Source of the DNA: an uncultured Prevotellaceae bacterium
Lineage (GTDB): Bacteria > Bacteroidota > Bacteroidia > Bacteroidales > Bacteroidaceae
NCBI GenBank assembly: GCA_902775475.1
Contig: CACYME010000006.1
Coordinates: forward strand, 22,963 to 86,962
Reading direction: 5' to 3'
DNA length: 64,000 nucleotides
The translations under genes were made by a program, and so were the position numbers. The notes under the pieces were generated by a model. That model did no database searches and had not been told where the DNA came from. It saw only the letters and a program-made list of their open reading frames with translations. Shown here piece by piece: positions 45,070 to 53,579 of the stretch (positions within the stretch are counted from its first letter, which is position 1; every line of letters starts with the position of its first letter).

Positions 45070-46153
45070 ACTCGCCTCCTTTCTTCCAGTTGAGACTGGT
45101 GCTCACGCCCACCTCAGTGGTGACGGGCTGGAAGCTGCCGTCGGCCTGCATCTTCACTTTGATGATCTTCAGGCATGCAGCCCGCAGTGGCTGGTAGACG
45201 TTGATGACGTTGCGCGTGGTGGTGCCGTCGGGCATGGCCACGTAGGCGGTGATGGTCCAGATGGCGTTGGGGTCGGCGGCGCGCGTGGCGGCGTGCGTGG
45301 CGGCGTCGCGCGAGGGGAAGGCGACGGTGGCGAAGCAAGCCTGCCGCCCTGTGGTGGCTATGACCTCCTGCGTGCCGACGGTGATATGCTTGTCGTAGGT
45401 GTAGGTGCTGTCGCTGACGGTGAAGGCATCGGCGGTGCCGTCGATGCTGACGGTGATGCCCTGTGTGGCCACGCCCGTGGTGTCGATGACGAGTGCCGCG
45501 GCGCTGTTGGCCATGTAGAGCGTGGCGTGGTAGGCGTGTGGGCCTTCTGCCAGGCTGACGTCCATGGGCAGGCGGGCAGTGAAGAGGCCCGTGGTGTGTG
45601 GTGTGGTGGTGGCTGAGGCGATGGTGGCGGTGGCAGCGTCGTCAGTCCCGCTGAGAGCCACGGCGCTGTTGTCAGCCAGGTTGGCCAGGGCGAGGTTGTG
45701 GTAGCGGTTCAGGGGAAGGTAGATTGTATAGGCGGCCTGGCGGGCGTCGATGATGTGGCGCTCGTGGAGGTAGAGGGGGGCGGCGGGGGTGGGGGTGGTT
45801 GAGGGGGTAGAGGGGGTAGAGGGGGTTGAGGGGGTGGGGGTGGTGGGGCTGGGTAAACCAGCCCCCGCCAACTGATAGAAGGCGAGGTCGAGGTCGTGGG
45901 CGTGCTCGGCGAAGATGGGTGCGAGGTGGCTGCGCAGGGCGGCGGCCACGGGTGCGTCGGCGGGCTCGCCGAGCACGTCGGCCAGCTCGGTCTCCATGTT
46001 GGTCACCAGTTGCAGGTCGTAGGTCACGGCGGCGTCGATGCCGCAGTCGCTCAGGTCGTCGTCGATGCTGTTGCACGATGCCTGCGCGAGTGCGCCAAAG
46101 AGCGTGACGGCTGCCATGCCGAGGTGCTTCACTATGTCGAGCCTATGGGTCAT
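45059..46153 (-). CDS. FimB/Mfa2-family fimbrial anchor lipoprotein
   Basis: The 364-residue protein has an N-terminal hydrophobic segment ending AQASC, then NSIDDDLSDCGIDAAVTYDLQLVTNM. This is the usual opening of the FimB/Mfa2 family, whose members anchor and limit the length of FimA/Mfa1-type fimbriae. The lipobox is imperfect. Residues about 104-125 form a Pro/Thr/Ser linker (TPSTPSTPST) coded by a 9-nt repeat (45774-45850). It lies 112 bp after the second fimbrillin; the gap contains two hairpins. It probably sits on the outer-membrane surface. Confidence 0.8.
   Translation of the reverse strand: MTHRLDIVKHLGMAAVTLFGALAQASCNSIDDDLSDCGIDAAVTYDLQLVTNMETELADVLGEPADAPVAAALRSHLAPIFAEHAHDLDLAFYQLAGAGLPSPTTPTPSTPSTPSTPSTTPTPAAPLYLHERHIIDARQAAYTIYLPLNRYHNLALANLADNSAVALSGTDDAATATIASATTTPHTTGLFTARLPMDVSLAEGPHAYHATLYMANSAAALVIDTTGVATQGITVSIDGTADAFTVSDSTYTYDKHITVGTQEVIATTGRQACFATVAFPSRDAATHAATRAADPNAIWTITAYVAMPDGTTTRNVINVYQPLRAACLKIIKVKMQADGSFQPVTTEVGVSTSLNWKKGGEYEV
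45774..45850. repeat. G-rich 9-nt repeat in the anchor gene, G-quadruplex candidate
   Basis: The plus strand has at least six runs of five G spaced by short linkers such as TAGA and TTGA, with a 9-nt period. It encodes the TPSTPS linker on the minus strand. The plus strand here is the template strand, so a quadruplex could affect transcription. Unit changes of 9 nt keep the frame. Confidence 0.8.
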
Positions 46154-46186
46154 GTGGTTTCGGTACTTTTTTTTTCGGTTTTAGTG

Positions 46187-46258
46187 AAGAGGGGAGGGAG
46201 GCTCCCGTGTGTGTGTCGCCCTCCCCTCTTGTCGTGGTGTCAGGCGCACAAAGTGCGC
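46187..46258 (-). promoter_or_regulatory. two intercistronic hairpins between the fimbrillin and anchor genes
   Basis: GCGCAC (46244-46249) and GTGCGC (46253-46258) form a small stem. AAGAGGGGAGGG (46187-46198) and CCCTCCCCTCTT (46219-46230) form a perfect 12-bp stem. In the minus-strand transcript they follow the fimbrillin stop (46266) and are followed by an A-rich, not U-rich, stretch. They could stabilise the upstream mRNA or partly terminate it, giving more major subunit than anchor. Confidence 0.6.
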
Positions 46259-46265
46259 TGTTGGT

Positions 46266-48176
46266 TTACTGGAAGTTCTGCTCGAAGGTGATACCCTTAC
46301 GCCAGTGCAGGTCGACGCTCAGTCCGAACTCCAGCTTCGGGCTGCGCAGGTCGGGCACTACGTTGTAGGCCTTCGACAGAGCCGTCTCGTTGATGGTCAG
46401 CTTGGCGGTGGTGACGTAGTCCTGCTTGAACACCTGATTGATGAGGTCGGTACCAGCGGCCCAAGGAGTCTCGGGATCCTGCACCTTGTAGGTGGTGTTG
46501 GTAGTGGGGTCGAGCTCAGCCACGAGGTAGAACTTCGTGCCGGCGGGGATGATGTTGTGGTCGATGCCGTAGAAGTCGTTACCAGTGTTCTCGAACTCCA
46601 GCGCAACCTTGATCTTGGCTTCAGCTGCGGTCTCCAGTGCCAGCGTGTAGTTGTCACCAGCGTAGGCGGTCTGCTGCTTGGCAAAGATGGTGTTGCCCAT
46701 CACATTGTCCCAGATGGTGAACTCGTTGGTGCCGGTGGGCTTGAAGGCCCAGTCCACGTTCTTCTGTCCGCCGATGAGCACGCCGGTGAGCTTATAGCCG
46801 TCGGCAGGCACGGTGACAGGCTGCGGGATGGGGTTGTTGTGGTCGTCGACGAGGTCGCGGCTGCCGCTGTCGGTGATGGTGGCAGAGGGCTTCACGCGTA
46901 CCTGAACGTCAAGACGGCCAACGGCATACTGCACCTGGTCCTTCATGATGACTGAGCGAGTGGCGGCGGTGACGGCTCCCGCGGCGTAGGCACCATTGGT
47001 CTTCACCTCAGCCCAAGTGGGGTACTCGTTGTTCAGTGTGGAGAGATACTCAGCATCCTTCACCATGGCCGGCGTGTTGATGGTGTAGTAGAGGCGAGCG
47101 GGATAGACGTAGTTGGTGAAGTCGGGCACTGAGAGTCCATCGACAGACGGAGTGACATACTCGAACTTGTCGGTGACGAACTGCACGGCAGCCGAGCCGT
47201 CGGGCAGGCCGAGCACGGTGTCGTCAGAGGGGAACTTCGGGTCGGTCTTCCACGTGAGGGTGAAGCCCTCAGTGGCATTTCCACTGACGTTGAACAAAGC
47301 CTCGATTTTGTCGATAATGGACTGCGTATAGGTAGCAGTGATGAGGGTCTCCAGGTTCTTCACGGCGGTGTAGACCTTTGTCATCAGTGCCTTCTGGCTG
47401 AGCGACGAACCGGCGTAGGGCTTGTAGTCGGGCGTGGAAGCACCAGGAGCACTGATGTCGTTGCGCAGCGTCTTCTGCAGAGCCGTCAGCTCAGTGGCAG
47501 CGGTGGTGCCGGCACCGGCAGCGCTAATCTGTTCGGTGATGGCGGCATCGACATCGTTGAGGGGCTTGATGGAAGCGATGGCAGCATCCAGCTCCTTCAC
47601 CTTGGCCAGGGTCATCTCCTTCTGGATGGGCACGAGGTCGAAGTGGATGTTGCTGACGGTAGAGCTGGTGAGCATGGGCTCGGGATCCCAGTCAGCCGTT
47701 CCGTGGAACTCAGCCATGGGCATCTTCAGGTAGGAAGCCCTGAGCTTGCCGTTGCCGGGTGTCTGCGAGGCAGCATAGAAAAGGAAATTGTTCACGCCGA
47801 CAGAGAAGGCCACGTCAGAGTAAATCTTGCCCTTTGCGTCAAGCACCTTGGGGTCGAAAGCCGAGAAGTCGGGCAGGTTGATGTAGCTCTCGCTGGTGAC
47901 GGTCGTTCCGGTGATGGCAGCCTTGGCGGGGAAGAGGTAGATGTCGGTCATGCCGTTGAAGAGCTCATCCTGCTGGACGGGGTCGGCCTCCATGCGGGTG
48001 GTCGACTTCACATCGCCGACGGAGATGGTGAAGGTGGTCTTCACGGCCTCGCCGTCGAAGGTGGGGTTCACGTCAGCCACGTCGTCGCTCGACGAGCAGG
48101 CGGTGAACACTGCACCGGTGAGCGCGATGGCGCCCAGCAGTGCGTACTGATTGAACTTTTTCATACTGTTGTACAT
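46266..48176 (-). CDS. fimbrillin-type lipoprotein (FimA/Mfa1 superfamily), paralogue 2
   Basis: The 636-residue protein has a lipoprotein signal ending FTAC (about residue 27), as expected for Bacteroidales fimbrillins that are lipidated before assembly. It shares blocks with the upstream gene: GLPDG, Y(P)ARLYY.INTPAM, SVIMK.Q.QYAV, DFYG...GTKFYLVAELDPT, DPETPW, VFKQD and AYNVVPDLRSPKLEFGLSV. A TTRM motif after the lipidated tail is common to both and may be a processing site, as Arg sites are in P. gingivalis; that is inference. ATG at 48176 or 48164 (MKKFNQ) is possible. It probably builds the fimbrial shaft. Confidence 0.8.
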   Translation of the reverse strand: MYNSMKKFNQYALLGAIALTGAVFTACSSSDDVADVNPTFDGEAVKTTFTISVGDVKSTTRMEADPVQQDELFNGMTDIYLFPAKAAITGTTVTSESYINLPDFSAFDPKVLDAKGKIYSDVAFSVGVNNFLFYAASQTPGNGKLRASYLKMPMAEFHGTADWDPEPMLTSSTVSNIHFDLVPIQKEMTLAKVKELDAAIASIKPLNDVDAAITEQISAAGAGTTAATELTALQKTLRNDISAPGASTPDYKPYAGSSLSQKALMTKVYTAVKNLETLITATYTQSIIDKIEALFNVSGNATEGFTLTWKTDPKFPSDDTVLGLPDGSAAVQFVTDKFEYVTPSVDGLSVPDFTNYVYPARLYYTINTPAMVKDAEYLSTLNNEYPTWAEVKTNGAYAAGAVTAATRSVIMKDQVQYAVGRLDVQVRVKPSATITDSGSRDLVDDHNNPIPQPVTVPADGYKLTGVLIGGQKNVDWAFKPTGTNEFTIWDNVMGNTIFAKQQTAYAGDNYTLALETAAEAKIKVALEFENTGNDFYGIDHNIIPAGTKFYLVAELDPTTNTTYKVQDPETPWAAGTDLINQVFKQDYVTTAKLTINETALSKAYNVVPDLRSPKLEFGLSVDLHWRKGITFEQNFQ

Positions 48177-48239
48177 TTGGTTTGGTTGGTGAATAAATAA
48201 TTGTTACTGTTCTCTCTTATATATATATATAATGTGTAA

Positions 48240-50138
48240 TTAGGGGTTCGCGGGTTCCACCGTTCCCATCTGTATTCCCGTCTGCCACTCGAGGTTGACG
48301 AGCAGTCCGATGTCGAGCTTGGGCAGCCGCAGGTCGGGCACGAGGTTGTAGGCGTTGTGCAGGTTCTGCACGGTGAGCAGCGCCTGCGTGACGTGGTCCT
48401 GCTTGAAGACGTGGTTGATGAGCTGCTCGGGCGTGGTGGCTCCCCAGGGCGTCTCCGGGTCCTGCTCCTTGTAGTTGGGGTCGGCCTCGGCGGTGTTGAC
48501 GGTGGGGTCGAGCTCTGCGATGAGGTAGAACTTGCATCCCTTGCTGATGAGGTCGCCCTCGTGTCCGTAGAAGTCGTGCCCGGAGTTGTTGACAAACTCC
48601 ACGGCGATGCGCAGCGCCTCGTCGGGCTGGCTCTCCATGACGAGCGTGCGGCTGGGTGTCATCGTGGCGAAGACGTTGTTGGCCGAAGCCTTGAACGCCG
48701 TGGGCATGATGTTGTCGTAGACAGAGTAGCTGTCGGTACCGCCGGGGGTGAAGTCGAAGGCGGCGTGTCGCTGCGTGCCCACGATGACGGCGGTGATGGG
48801 GAATCCTCCGTCGCTGTATCTGACGCTGGCTCCCTGCTGGTCCTCGAGTGTTGCGCTGGCGCACTTCACCTTCACCTCGAGGCATGCCACGGCATACTGT
48901 GCCTGCTGCTTCATGATGACCGACTTCGAGTTGGCGCCCACGCCCTGGTCGTGGTAGAGGCTGCGTATCTCTTCCCACGTCTTGTCGGCGGTGTAGTTGT
49001 CGCGCTGCTCCTCGCTGCTGGTCATGACGGGGGTGTTGGCGTAGTACCACAGCGCCGGTGGGTAGACGAAGAAAGACCATGCGGTGGTGTTGAGCGGCGG
49101 CGTGTAGGCCATGGACTCGTTGAAGGTCCTGACCATGCTGAACCGGCGTTCGGCGGCGTTCCATGCCAGTGCAGCGGCGCCGTCGGGCAGTCCCACGTTG
49201 GCGGGGAAGTAGTCGGTGGTTGTGATGTCGCCGAGCAGGTCGTCGTTGAAGCTGAGGTTGCCCGCGGCGTCGACGCCGGTGACGTACTTCTTCGACGAAT
49301 TGCCGTCGGCGTATGCGTTGAGGATTGTGCTTTCGACGTAGCCCTTCAGCTCGTCGTTCTCCCGGCACGAGGTGTAGAGCTCCTGCACCACGGCCTGTGC
49401 GTTGCGCGTGGAGCCTGCGAGTGGCTTGATGCCGGTGGGCGTGTTGCCGGTGAAGGAGTTGTAGAGGTCGCGCACCACCTGCGTGGGAGCCTGGCTCCAG
49501 GCCTGGTTGCTGCCATTCCTGCTGTTGGCTATCTGCGAGAGATAGTCGGCGATGTGTCGGGCGTAGCCCTCGTCGTCGAGCTTCGCCTCGGGGTTGATCT
49601 GCCCCAGCCGGAAGATGTTGCTGGCGGGCGCCTCGCTGATGGCCGTTGGGGTGAGCACGCCGTAGCGGTGCTTCTCGGCGTCGGTCTGGGGGTTGGCGAT
49701 GGCCTTGCCGTAGAAGAGGAAGGCGTTGGTGCCGTTGGGCACGTCGACGTCCTCGTAGAGTGCCGAGTGGCTGCCTGTGAGCAGGTACTGGCTGCCGGCG
49801 GGGATGTAGTTGGCCTGCTCTTCGTACTCCACGGGCTTGACCATGCGCTCCAGTGCGATGTCGGTGCCCAGGGGGATGTCGTCGCGCTTCACGGGCCATG
49901 CGGTGAAGGGCTTGACCACGATGTTCTCCATGCCTCGGAAGTCGGCGAGGGTCTGTCCCCACTGCAGCTCGTCGTCGCCCATGCGTGTGGTGCGTCCGTC
50001 GGCAGCGACGGAGATGTTGAACTGCGTCTTCACTGTCCCTTGGGGTCGCACGTAGGGCTGCTGCGTCTCCTCCTCGGAGGTGGCGCAGGCGCTGCAGAGT
50101 GCTGCCAGCAGGGCGGCTGTGATGAGCTTCCGGTTCAT
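48240..50138 (-). CDS. fimbrillin-type lipoprotein (FimA/Mfa1 superfamily), paralogue 1
   Basis: The 632-residue lipoprotein (signal ending CSAC, cysteine about residue 18) is a tandem paralogue of the next gene, with the same conserved blocks and a C-terminal AYNLVPDLRLPKLDIGLLVNLEW. The two differ enough that they are not a recent duplication. One may be the major subunit and the other a variant or minor subunit. It lies 15 nt after the OmpA-like gene and 63 nt before paralogue 2. The long plus-strand open frames here are shadows of codon bias. Confidence 0.8.
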   Translation of the reverse strand: MNRKLITAALLAALCSACATSEEETQQPYVRPQGTVKTQFNISVAADGRTTRMGDDELQWGQTLADFRGMENIVVKPFTAWPVKRDDIPLGTDIALERMVKPVEYEEQANYIPAGSQYLLTGSHSALYEDVDVPNGTNAFLFYGKAIANPQTDAEKHRYGVLTPTAISEAPASNIFRLGQINPEAKLDDEGYARHIADYLSQIANSRNGSNQAWSQAPTQVVRDLYNSFTGNTPTGIKPLAGSTRNAQAVVQELYTSCRENDELKGYVESTILNAYADGNSSKKYVTGVDAAGNLSFNDDLLGDITTTDYFPANVGLPDGAAALAWNAAERRFSMVRTFNESMAYTPPLNTTAWSFFVYPPALWYYANTPVMTSSEEQRDNYTADKTWEEIRSLYHDQGVGANSKSVIMKQQAQYAVACLEVKVKCASATLEDQQGASVRYSDGGFPITAVIVGTQRHAAFDFTPGGTDSYSVYDNIMPTAFKASANNVFATMTPSRTLVMESQPDEALRIAVEFVNNSGHDFYGHEGDLISKGCKFYLIAELDPTVNTAEADPNYKEQDPETPWGATTPEQLINHVFKQDHVTQALLTVQNLHNAYNLVPDLRLPKLDIGLLVNLEWQTGIQMGTVEPANP

Positions 50139-50153
50139 GGTGCTTGTCTTTTG

Positions 50154-51827
50154 TTACTTGCTTGCTGACTTCCTTTCTTCGATATGCTTCAGATTCTGTC
50201 GTGCGTCGTCGTTGCCGTTGGCGGCAGCGCGCTGGAAGTAGCCGACGGCCTCGTCGCGGCGCCCGGTGTACCAGAGGGCGCAGGCCAGGGCGTTCCATGA
50301 GCGCGGGTCCTGTCGCAGGTCGTTCAAGATGGTGTATGCCTCCTGGTATTTCTCCTGTGCGATGAGCTGGCTGGCTCGGTTGATGGCCTCGGCGCGGTGG
50401 TCGGGTACGCGGTCGAAGTAGATGCGGAGGTAGCCGGAGTTGCGCTGGTCGGGCAGCAGCTCCTGGCGAATGTAGGCGTAGGTGCGCCCTCCGTTGAGCC
50501 GGCGCAGCTGCTGCTCGCGTCGTGCGGGGTCGGCCTCGCGGTCGATGATGGCGATGGCCTGCTCGATGTCGGCGGGTGAACCGCCGACCGCCGACGTGGC
50601 GGTGGCAGCTGCCAGCGCGTCCTGCAGCTGGTCGCGCAGCTCGGCCCATGCCTCGCCGCCGGCGTTGAGCTCGAAGAGCTGGTCGGTGGCCTCGGGCACC
50701 TGCTGCTTGATGTAATCGCGCAGGGCGGTGGCTCGGCCGATGGAGAGGTCCTCGTTGTGGGCTACGGTGCCCTCGACGGAGGCCAATCCGATGACCTGTA
50801 TGAGTCGCACGTTGCTCATCGAGTCGGCCATGATCTGGCGGGTGATGCTGACGATGCGGTCGAGGGTGGCGGCGTTGTCGCGGAAGTCGCGGCGCAGGTC
50901 GGTCTTGTCCAGCGGGAAGTGGACGTAGAGCATGCCGCGCTCCTTGCGCAGGATGCGCGTGCGGTCGTAGGGTCGGTAGTTGGCATACTCCTCGAGCACG
51001 GGGTTGTCGGTGCGCAGGATGTCGCTGACGGTGGCCGGCTGCAGCTGGTGGACGAGCAGCTGGAGCGGCGGCAGCGTGACGGGCCTGATGGTGTCGATGG
51101 GCAGCAGGGCATACTGGGGCTGCGAGGGCTGCCGGTGGAGCACCAGGTTGAGGGCGAGCTTGGGCACGAGGAAGGGCTTCTTGTAGTCGCCGAGGCGTGT
51201 GCCGCAGTGTCCGCACTCGTAGCGGTCGCCCCAGGTGTAGCCCACGTCGATGCCGGCCTCGGCCTCCAGGCGCAGCCATCGGCCGAGTCGCCAGGAGCGG
51301 CCGATGCTGGCGCCCACGGCGACGAGGTCGCCCTGCAGGCGCTCGTGGCGCACGGCGGGGTAGAGGGTGCCTACGGGGAAGCCCAGGTTGGCGGCGTTGT
51401 AGTGGCTCCACAGGGCGTTGATGCCCCAGAACCAGGAGCGGTCGGCAAAGGTGGAGTCGCTCCAATGGCGCAGCTCGGGCATCAGGAGCAGGTGGCGCCA
51501 CTTGGTCGACTTCGTGTCGTCGGTGGGCCAGGGGCGGTAGCCCACGGTGGCTCCCAGCGACCAGCGCTGCGAGAGGCGGTAGTCGACGCCCAGGTTGGGC
51601 GTCAGCGCAGCATCGTAGAGCAGGTTGTTGCGCACGGCGAGGGGTGGGGTGTGGCCCGGCACGGCGATGCGGGTGGAGTCGATGCCCATGGCAGGCGTGC
51701 CCATCGGCTGCTGTGCGTGGACTATAGAGGTCGTCAGCAGAAGAGCAGCAACGAGCATGAGCAGTCTGCCACCAAGAGGATGAGTCGTGATGTGATGATT
51801 TAGTATATGTGAAACATAGATGGTCAT
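50154..51827 (-). CDS. DUF3575/OmpA-like outer-membrane protein with C-terminal TPR
   Basis: I chose the ATG at 51825-51827 (MTIYVSHIL), giving 557 residues and a signal peptide ending IVHAQQ near residue 38; a frame from 51950 would add 41 residues of unlikely AT-coded sequence. The DUF3575-type beta-barrel follows (NNLLYDAALTPNLGVDYRLSQRWSLGATVGY). An OmpA-like peptidoglycan-binding segment has VIGLASVEGTVAHNEDLSIGRATALRDY. The C-terminus is TPR-like (YQEAYTILNDL...NALACALWYTGRRDEAVGYFQ). Such proteins commonly head Bacteroidales fimbrial operons and may anchor or assemble the fimbria. It is the first gene of the six-gene minus-strand operon. Confidence 0.8.
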   Translation of the reverse strand: MTIYVSHILNHHITTHPLGGRLLMLVAALLLTTSIVHAQQPMGTPAMGIDSTRIAVPGHTPPLAVRNNLLYDAALTPNLGVDYRLSQRWSLGATVGYRPWPTDDTKSTKWRHLLLMPELRHWSDSTFADRSWFWGINALWSHYNAANLGFPVGTLYPAVRHERLQGDLVAVGASIGRSWRLGRWLRLEAEAGIDVGYTWGDRYECGHCGTRLGDYKKPFLVPKLALNLVLHRQPSQPQYALLPIDTIRPVTLPPLQLLVHQLQPATVSDILRTDNPVLEEYANYRPYDRTRILRKERGMLYVHFPLDKTDLRRDFRDNAATLDRIVSITRQIMADSMSNVRLIQVIGLASVEGTVAHNEDLSIGRATALRDYIKQQVPEATDQLFELNAGGEAWAELRDQLQDALAAATATSAVGGSPADIEQAIAIIDREADPARREQQLRRLNGGRTYAYIRQELLPDQRNSGYLRIYFDRVPDHRAEAINRASQLIAQEKYQEAYTILNDLRQDPRSWNALACALWYTGRRDEAVGYFQRAAANGNDDARQNLKHIEERKSASK

Positions 51828-51884
51828 CGTCTTTTTACCGTGATTTATAATGCGTGCGTGTATTATATATTGAGGGAATTGGTG

Positions 51885-51892
51885 CAAATTTA
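51885..51892 (-). promoter_or_regulatory. probable promoter -7 box of the fimbrial operon
   Basis: TAAATTTG on the minus strand (51892-51885) lies about 58 nt before the first ATG. No good -33 TTTG is visible at normal spacing, so expression may need an activator. There is room for a leader of about 50 nt. Confidence 0.5.
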
Positions 51893-52045
51893 CGCTATTT
51901 TTTTGAATAAACGTAACATTCGTGCCGAAAAAAGTGGAAAAAATGTGCACAATTAACAGACTTTAAGTATTTTAGGGGGAGGTAGTTAATGGACGTTAAC
52001 GGAGTGGATGGGCAGTTACGGGCAGGTTGTCACATTTTTTTTGGT

Positions 52046-52343
52046 AATGAGATAGCAGTTGACCTATTTGTGCACAAAGAAAAGCCAAGCAGCCCGAAAG
52101 ACCTCTCGCTTCCCCACGGCATCAGCAGGGATGAGAGGAAAAAGGCGGCGACAAATGGGGACCAGACCACACCGGAGCGGGAAAAAGGCCTCGCCTTTTC
52201 CGTTGGCAGCGGACGGCGACGATATTGGCAGCGGCCGCTGCCAATAATGGCAGCGGGCGGGAAAAACAATGGCAGCGCCCGCTGCCTTCCCTGCTGAGAA
52301 CAGGGGGGGAGCTACGCTCAAAGAGGTCAACTGCCATATCATT
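52046..52343 (-). mobile_element. MITE-like element, full copy 3 (inverted)
   Basis: This 298-bp copy lies in the opposite orientation to copy 2. Its terminal inverted repeats (52046-52073 and 52316-52343) match at 24 of 28 positions. The 20-bp palindrome TTGGCAGCGGCCGCTGCCAA is at 52225-52244. It lies between the divergent fimbrial operon and the nuclease gene, just upstream of the nuclease promoter. T runs flank both ends. It has no transposase gene. Confidence 0.85.
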
Positions 52344-52389
52344 GCCCATTTTTTTTTGCAAAAGATGAGCGTAATTCGCCAGAAATAAG

Positions 52390-52397
52390 TACCTTTG
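52390..52397 (+). promoter_or_regulatory. promoter -7 box of the nuclease gene
   Basis: TACCTTTG lies 6 nt before the ATG at 52404, implying a near-leaderless transcript. A TTTG at 52355-52358, at the edge of the MITE flank, is too far upstream to be a normal -33 box. Confidence 0.55.
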
Positions 52398-52403
52398 CAG
52401 GCG

Positions 52404-53294
52404 ATGAAACGACTATTCTTACTTGGAGGGCTGGCACTGACGATGCTGTTGGGTGCCTGCCGTGAGACGAAGGGTGGGGGTGAGCAGCCCATAGAGACCT
52501 TCAGCAGTCAGAAAGCACCGGCGCAGCAGACTGCCAAAACCGTTGAGCAGAACACGAAGACACACCAGGCGGCGAAGGAGCAGCCGGCGGTGAGCATCAC
52601 GGCACTCGACCTGCTGAAGCAGCGGGTGGGGCGGGGCGTGAGCGAGACGCTGCTACAGCGCAAGGCTTACACCACGAGCTACAACCGGCAGACGCGAACG
52701 CCGAACTGGGTGGCGTGGACGCTGACGAAAGACCACACCTATGGGCGGCTGCAGCGCGAGAACGAGCGTTTCGAGGAGGACACCGACGTGAGCACGCCGC
52801 GCGCCACCTATCAGGACTACTACAACTCGCGCTACGACCGCGGCCACATGTGCCCGGCTGGCGACAACAAATGGGACCAGACGGCGCTGACGGAGTCGTT
52901 CCTGATGACGAACATCTGTCCGCAGAACCACGGGCTGAACAAGGAGGACTGGAACGACCTGGAGATGCAGTGCCGCACGTGGGCACGCCGTTTTGGCGAG
53001 GTGACCATCGTGTGCGGGCCGCTGTTCGAGGACGCCGAGGGGAGCGAGCCGCGCACCATAGGGCGCAATAAGGTGCGGGTGCCGACGGGATTCTTCAAGG
53101 TGGTCTATCGGCCTGAGCCTGAGCCACATGCCGTGGGGTTCATTTTCCGCAACAACGGCAGCAGTCAGCCGTGGCGCAGCTGCGTGACAACGGTCGACGA
53201 GGTGGAACGGCGCAGCGGCATCAATTTCTTTCTGATGCTGCCCGACGAGGTGGAGCAGCGCGTGGAGGCCGAGCAGGGACTGGGCAACTGGTGA
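52404..53294 (+). CDS. DNA/RNA non-specific endonuclease, lipoprotein
   Basis: The 296-residue product has a lipoprotein signal ending LLGAC, a low-complexity linker (about 25-65) and a His-Me (beta-beta-alpha metal) nuclease domain. The DRGHMCPAGDNKW segment contains the catalytic histidine. TESFLMTNICPQNHGLNKEDWNDLE contains the metal-binding asparagine, as in NucA/EndoG-type enzymes. The ATG at 52404 follows the -7 box by 6 nt. It is probably outer-membrane or periplasm facing, and could serve in nutrient scavenging from nucleic acids or in defence. Confidence 0.92.
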   Translation: MKRLFLLGGLALTMLLGACRETKGGGEQPIETFSSQKAPAQQTAKTVEQNTKTHQAAKEQPAVSITALDLLKQRVGRGVSETLLQRKAYTTSYNRQTRTPNWVAWTLTKDHTYGRLQRENERFEEDTDVSTPRATYQDYYNSRYDRGHMCPAGDNKWDQTALTESFLMTNICPQNHGLNKEDWNDLEMQCRTWARRFGEVTIVCGPLFEDAEGSEPRTIGRNKVRVPTGFFKVVYRPEPEPHAVGFIFRNNGSSQPWRSCVTTVDEVERRSGINFFLMLPDEVEQRVEAEQGLGNW

Positions 53295-53329
53295 TAGGCT
53301 ACGGACTTTTATGGTGATTGTTTTTTTTG

Positions 53330-53391
53330 CCACGGTTTTGCATGGTGCTTCCAAAACCGTGAAAACCGTGTTAAACCGTGGTCATTTTTTC
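53330..53391 (+). terminator. terminator region with competing CCACGGTTT / AAACCGTGG stems
   Basis: CCACGGTTTTG (53330-53340) can pair with CAAAACCGTG (53352-53361). It can also pair with either of two further AAACCGTG copies, the last ending at 53381 and followed by CATTTTTT. This fits a Rho-independent terminator for the nuclease gene with tandem alternative right arms. The rest of 53295-53505 is AT-rich and non-coding. Confidence 0.6.
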
Positions 53392-53505
53392 AGATTGGAG
53401 TTAGCTTGTCTGATGTGATTCGCTGAACAGATACTGAAAAAACGTAGAAAAGTTAAATATTGTTTAATAGTTGGGGCCGTCCGCGGTTTTTTGGCGGAAA
53501 AATCG

Positions 53506-53513
53506 TAAATTTG
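53506..53513 (+). promoter_or_regulatory. possible -7 box for the Nif3-like gene
   Basis: TAAATTTG lies 66 nt before the GTG start. A matching -33 element is not obvious. Confidence 0.35.
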
Positions 53514-53579
53514 CAACTTCAAAACGCATGCTGAGGGGCAGAAAGGCCAGCGAGGCGTGCACACAAACGAAAAAGAAGC

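Noticed and set aside
48217-51501. 1094-residue minus-strand frame across the fimbrillin and OmpA genes
   Set aside because: It is an Arg/Pro/His-rich shadow in a different frame from three recognisable genes.
51828-51950. Longer start (51950) for the OmpA-like protein
   Set aside because: The extra 41 codons cover the probable promoter and AT-rich leader and would place the signal peptide far inside the protein.
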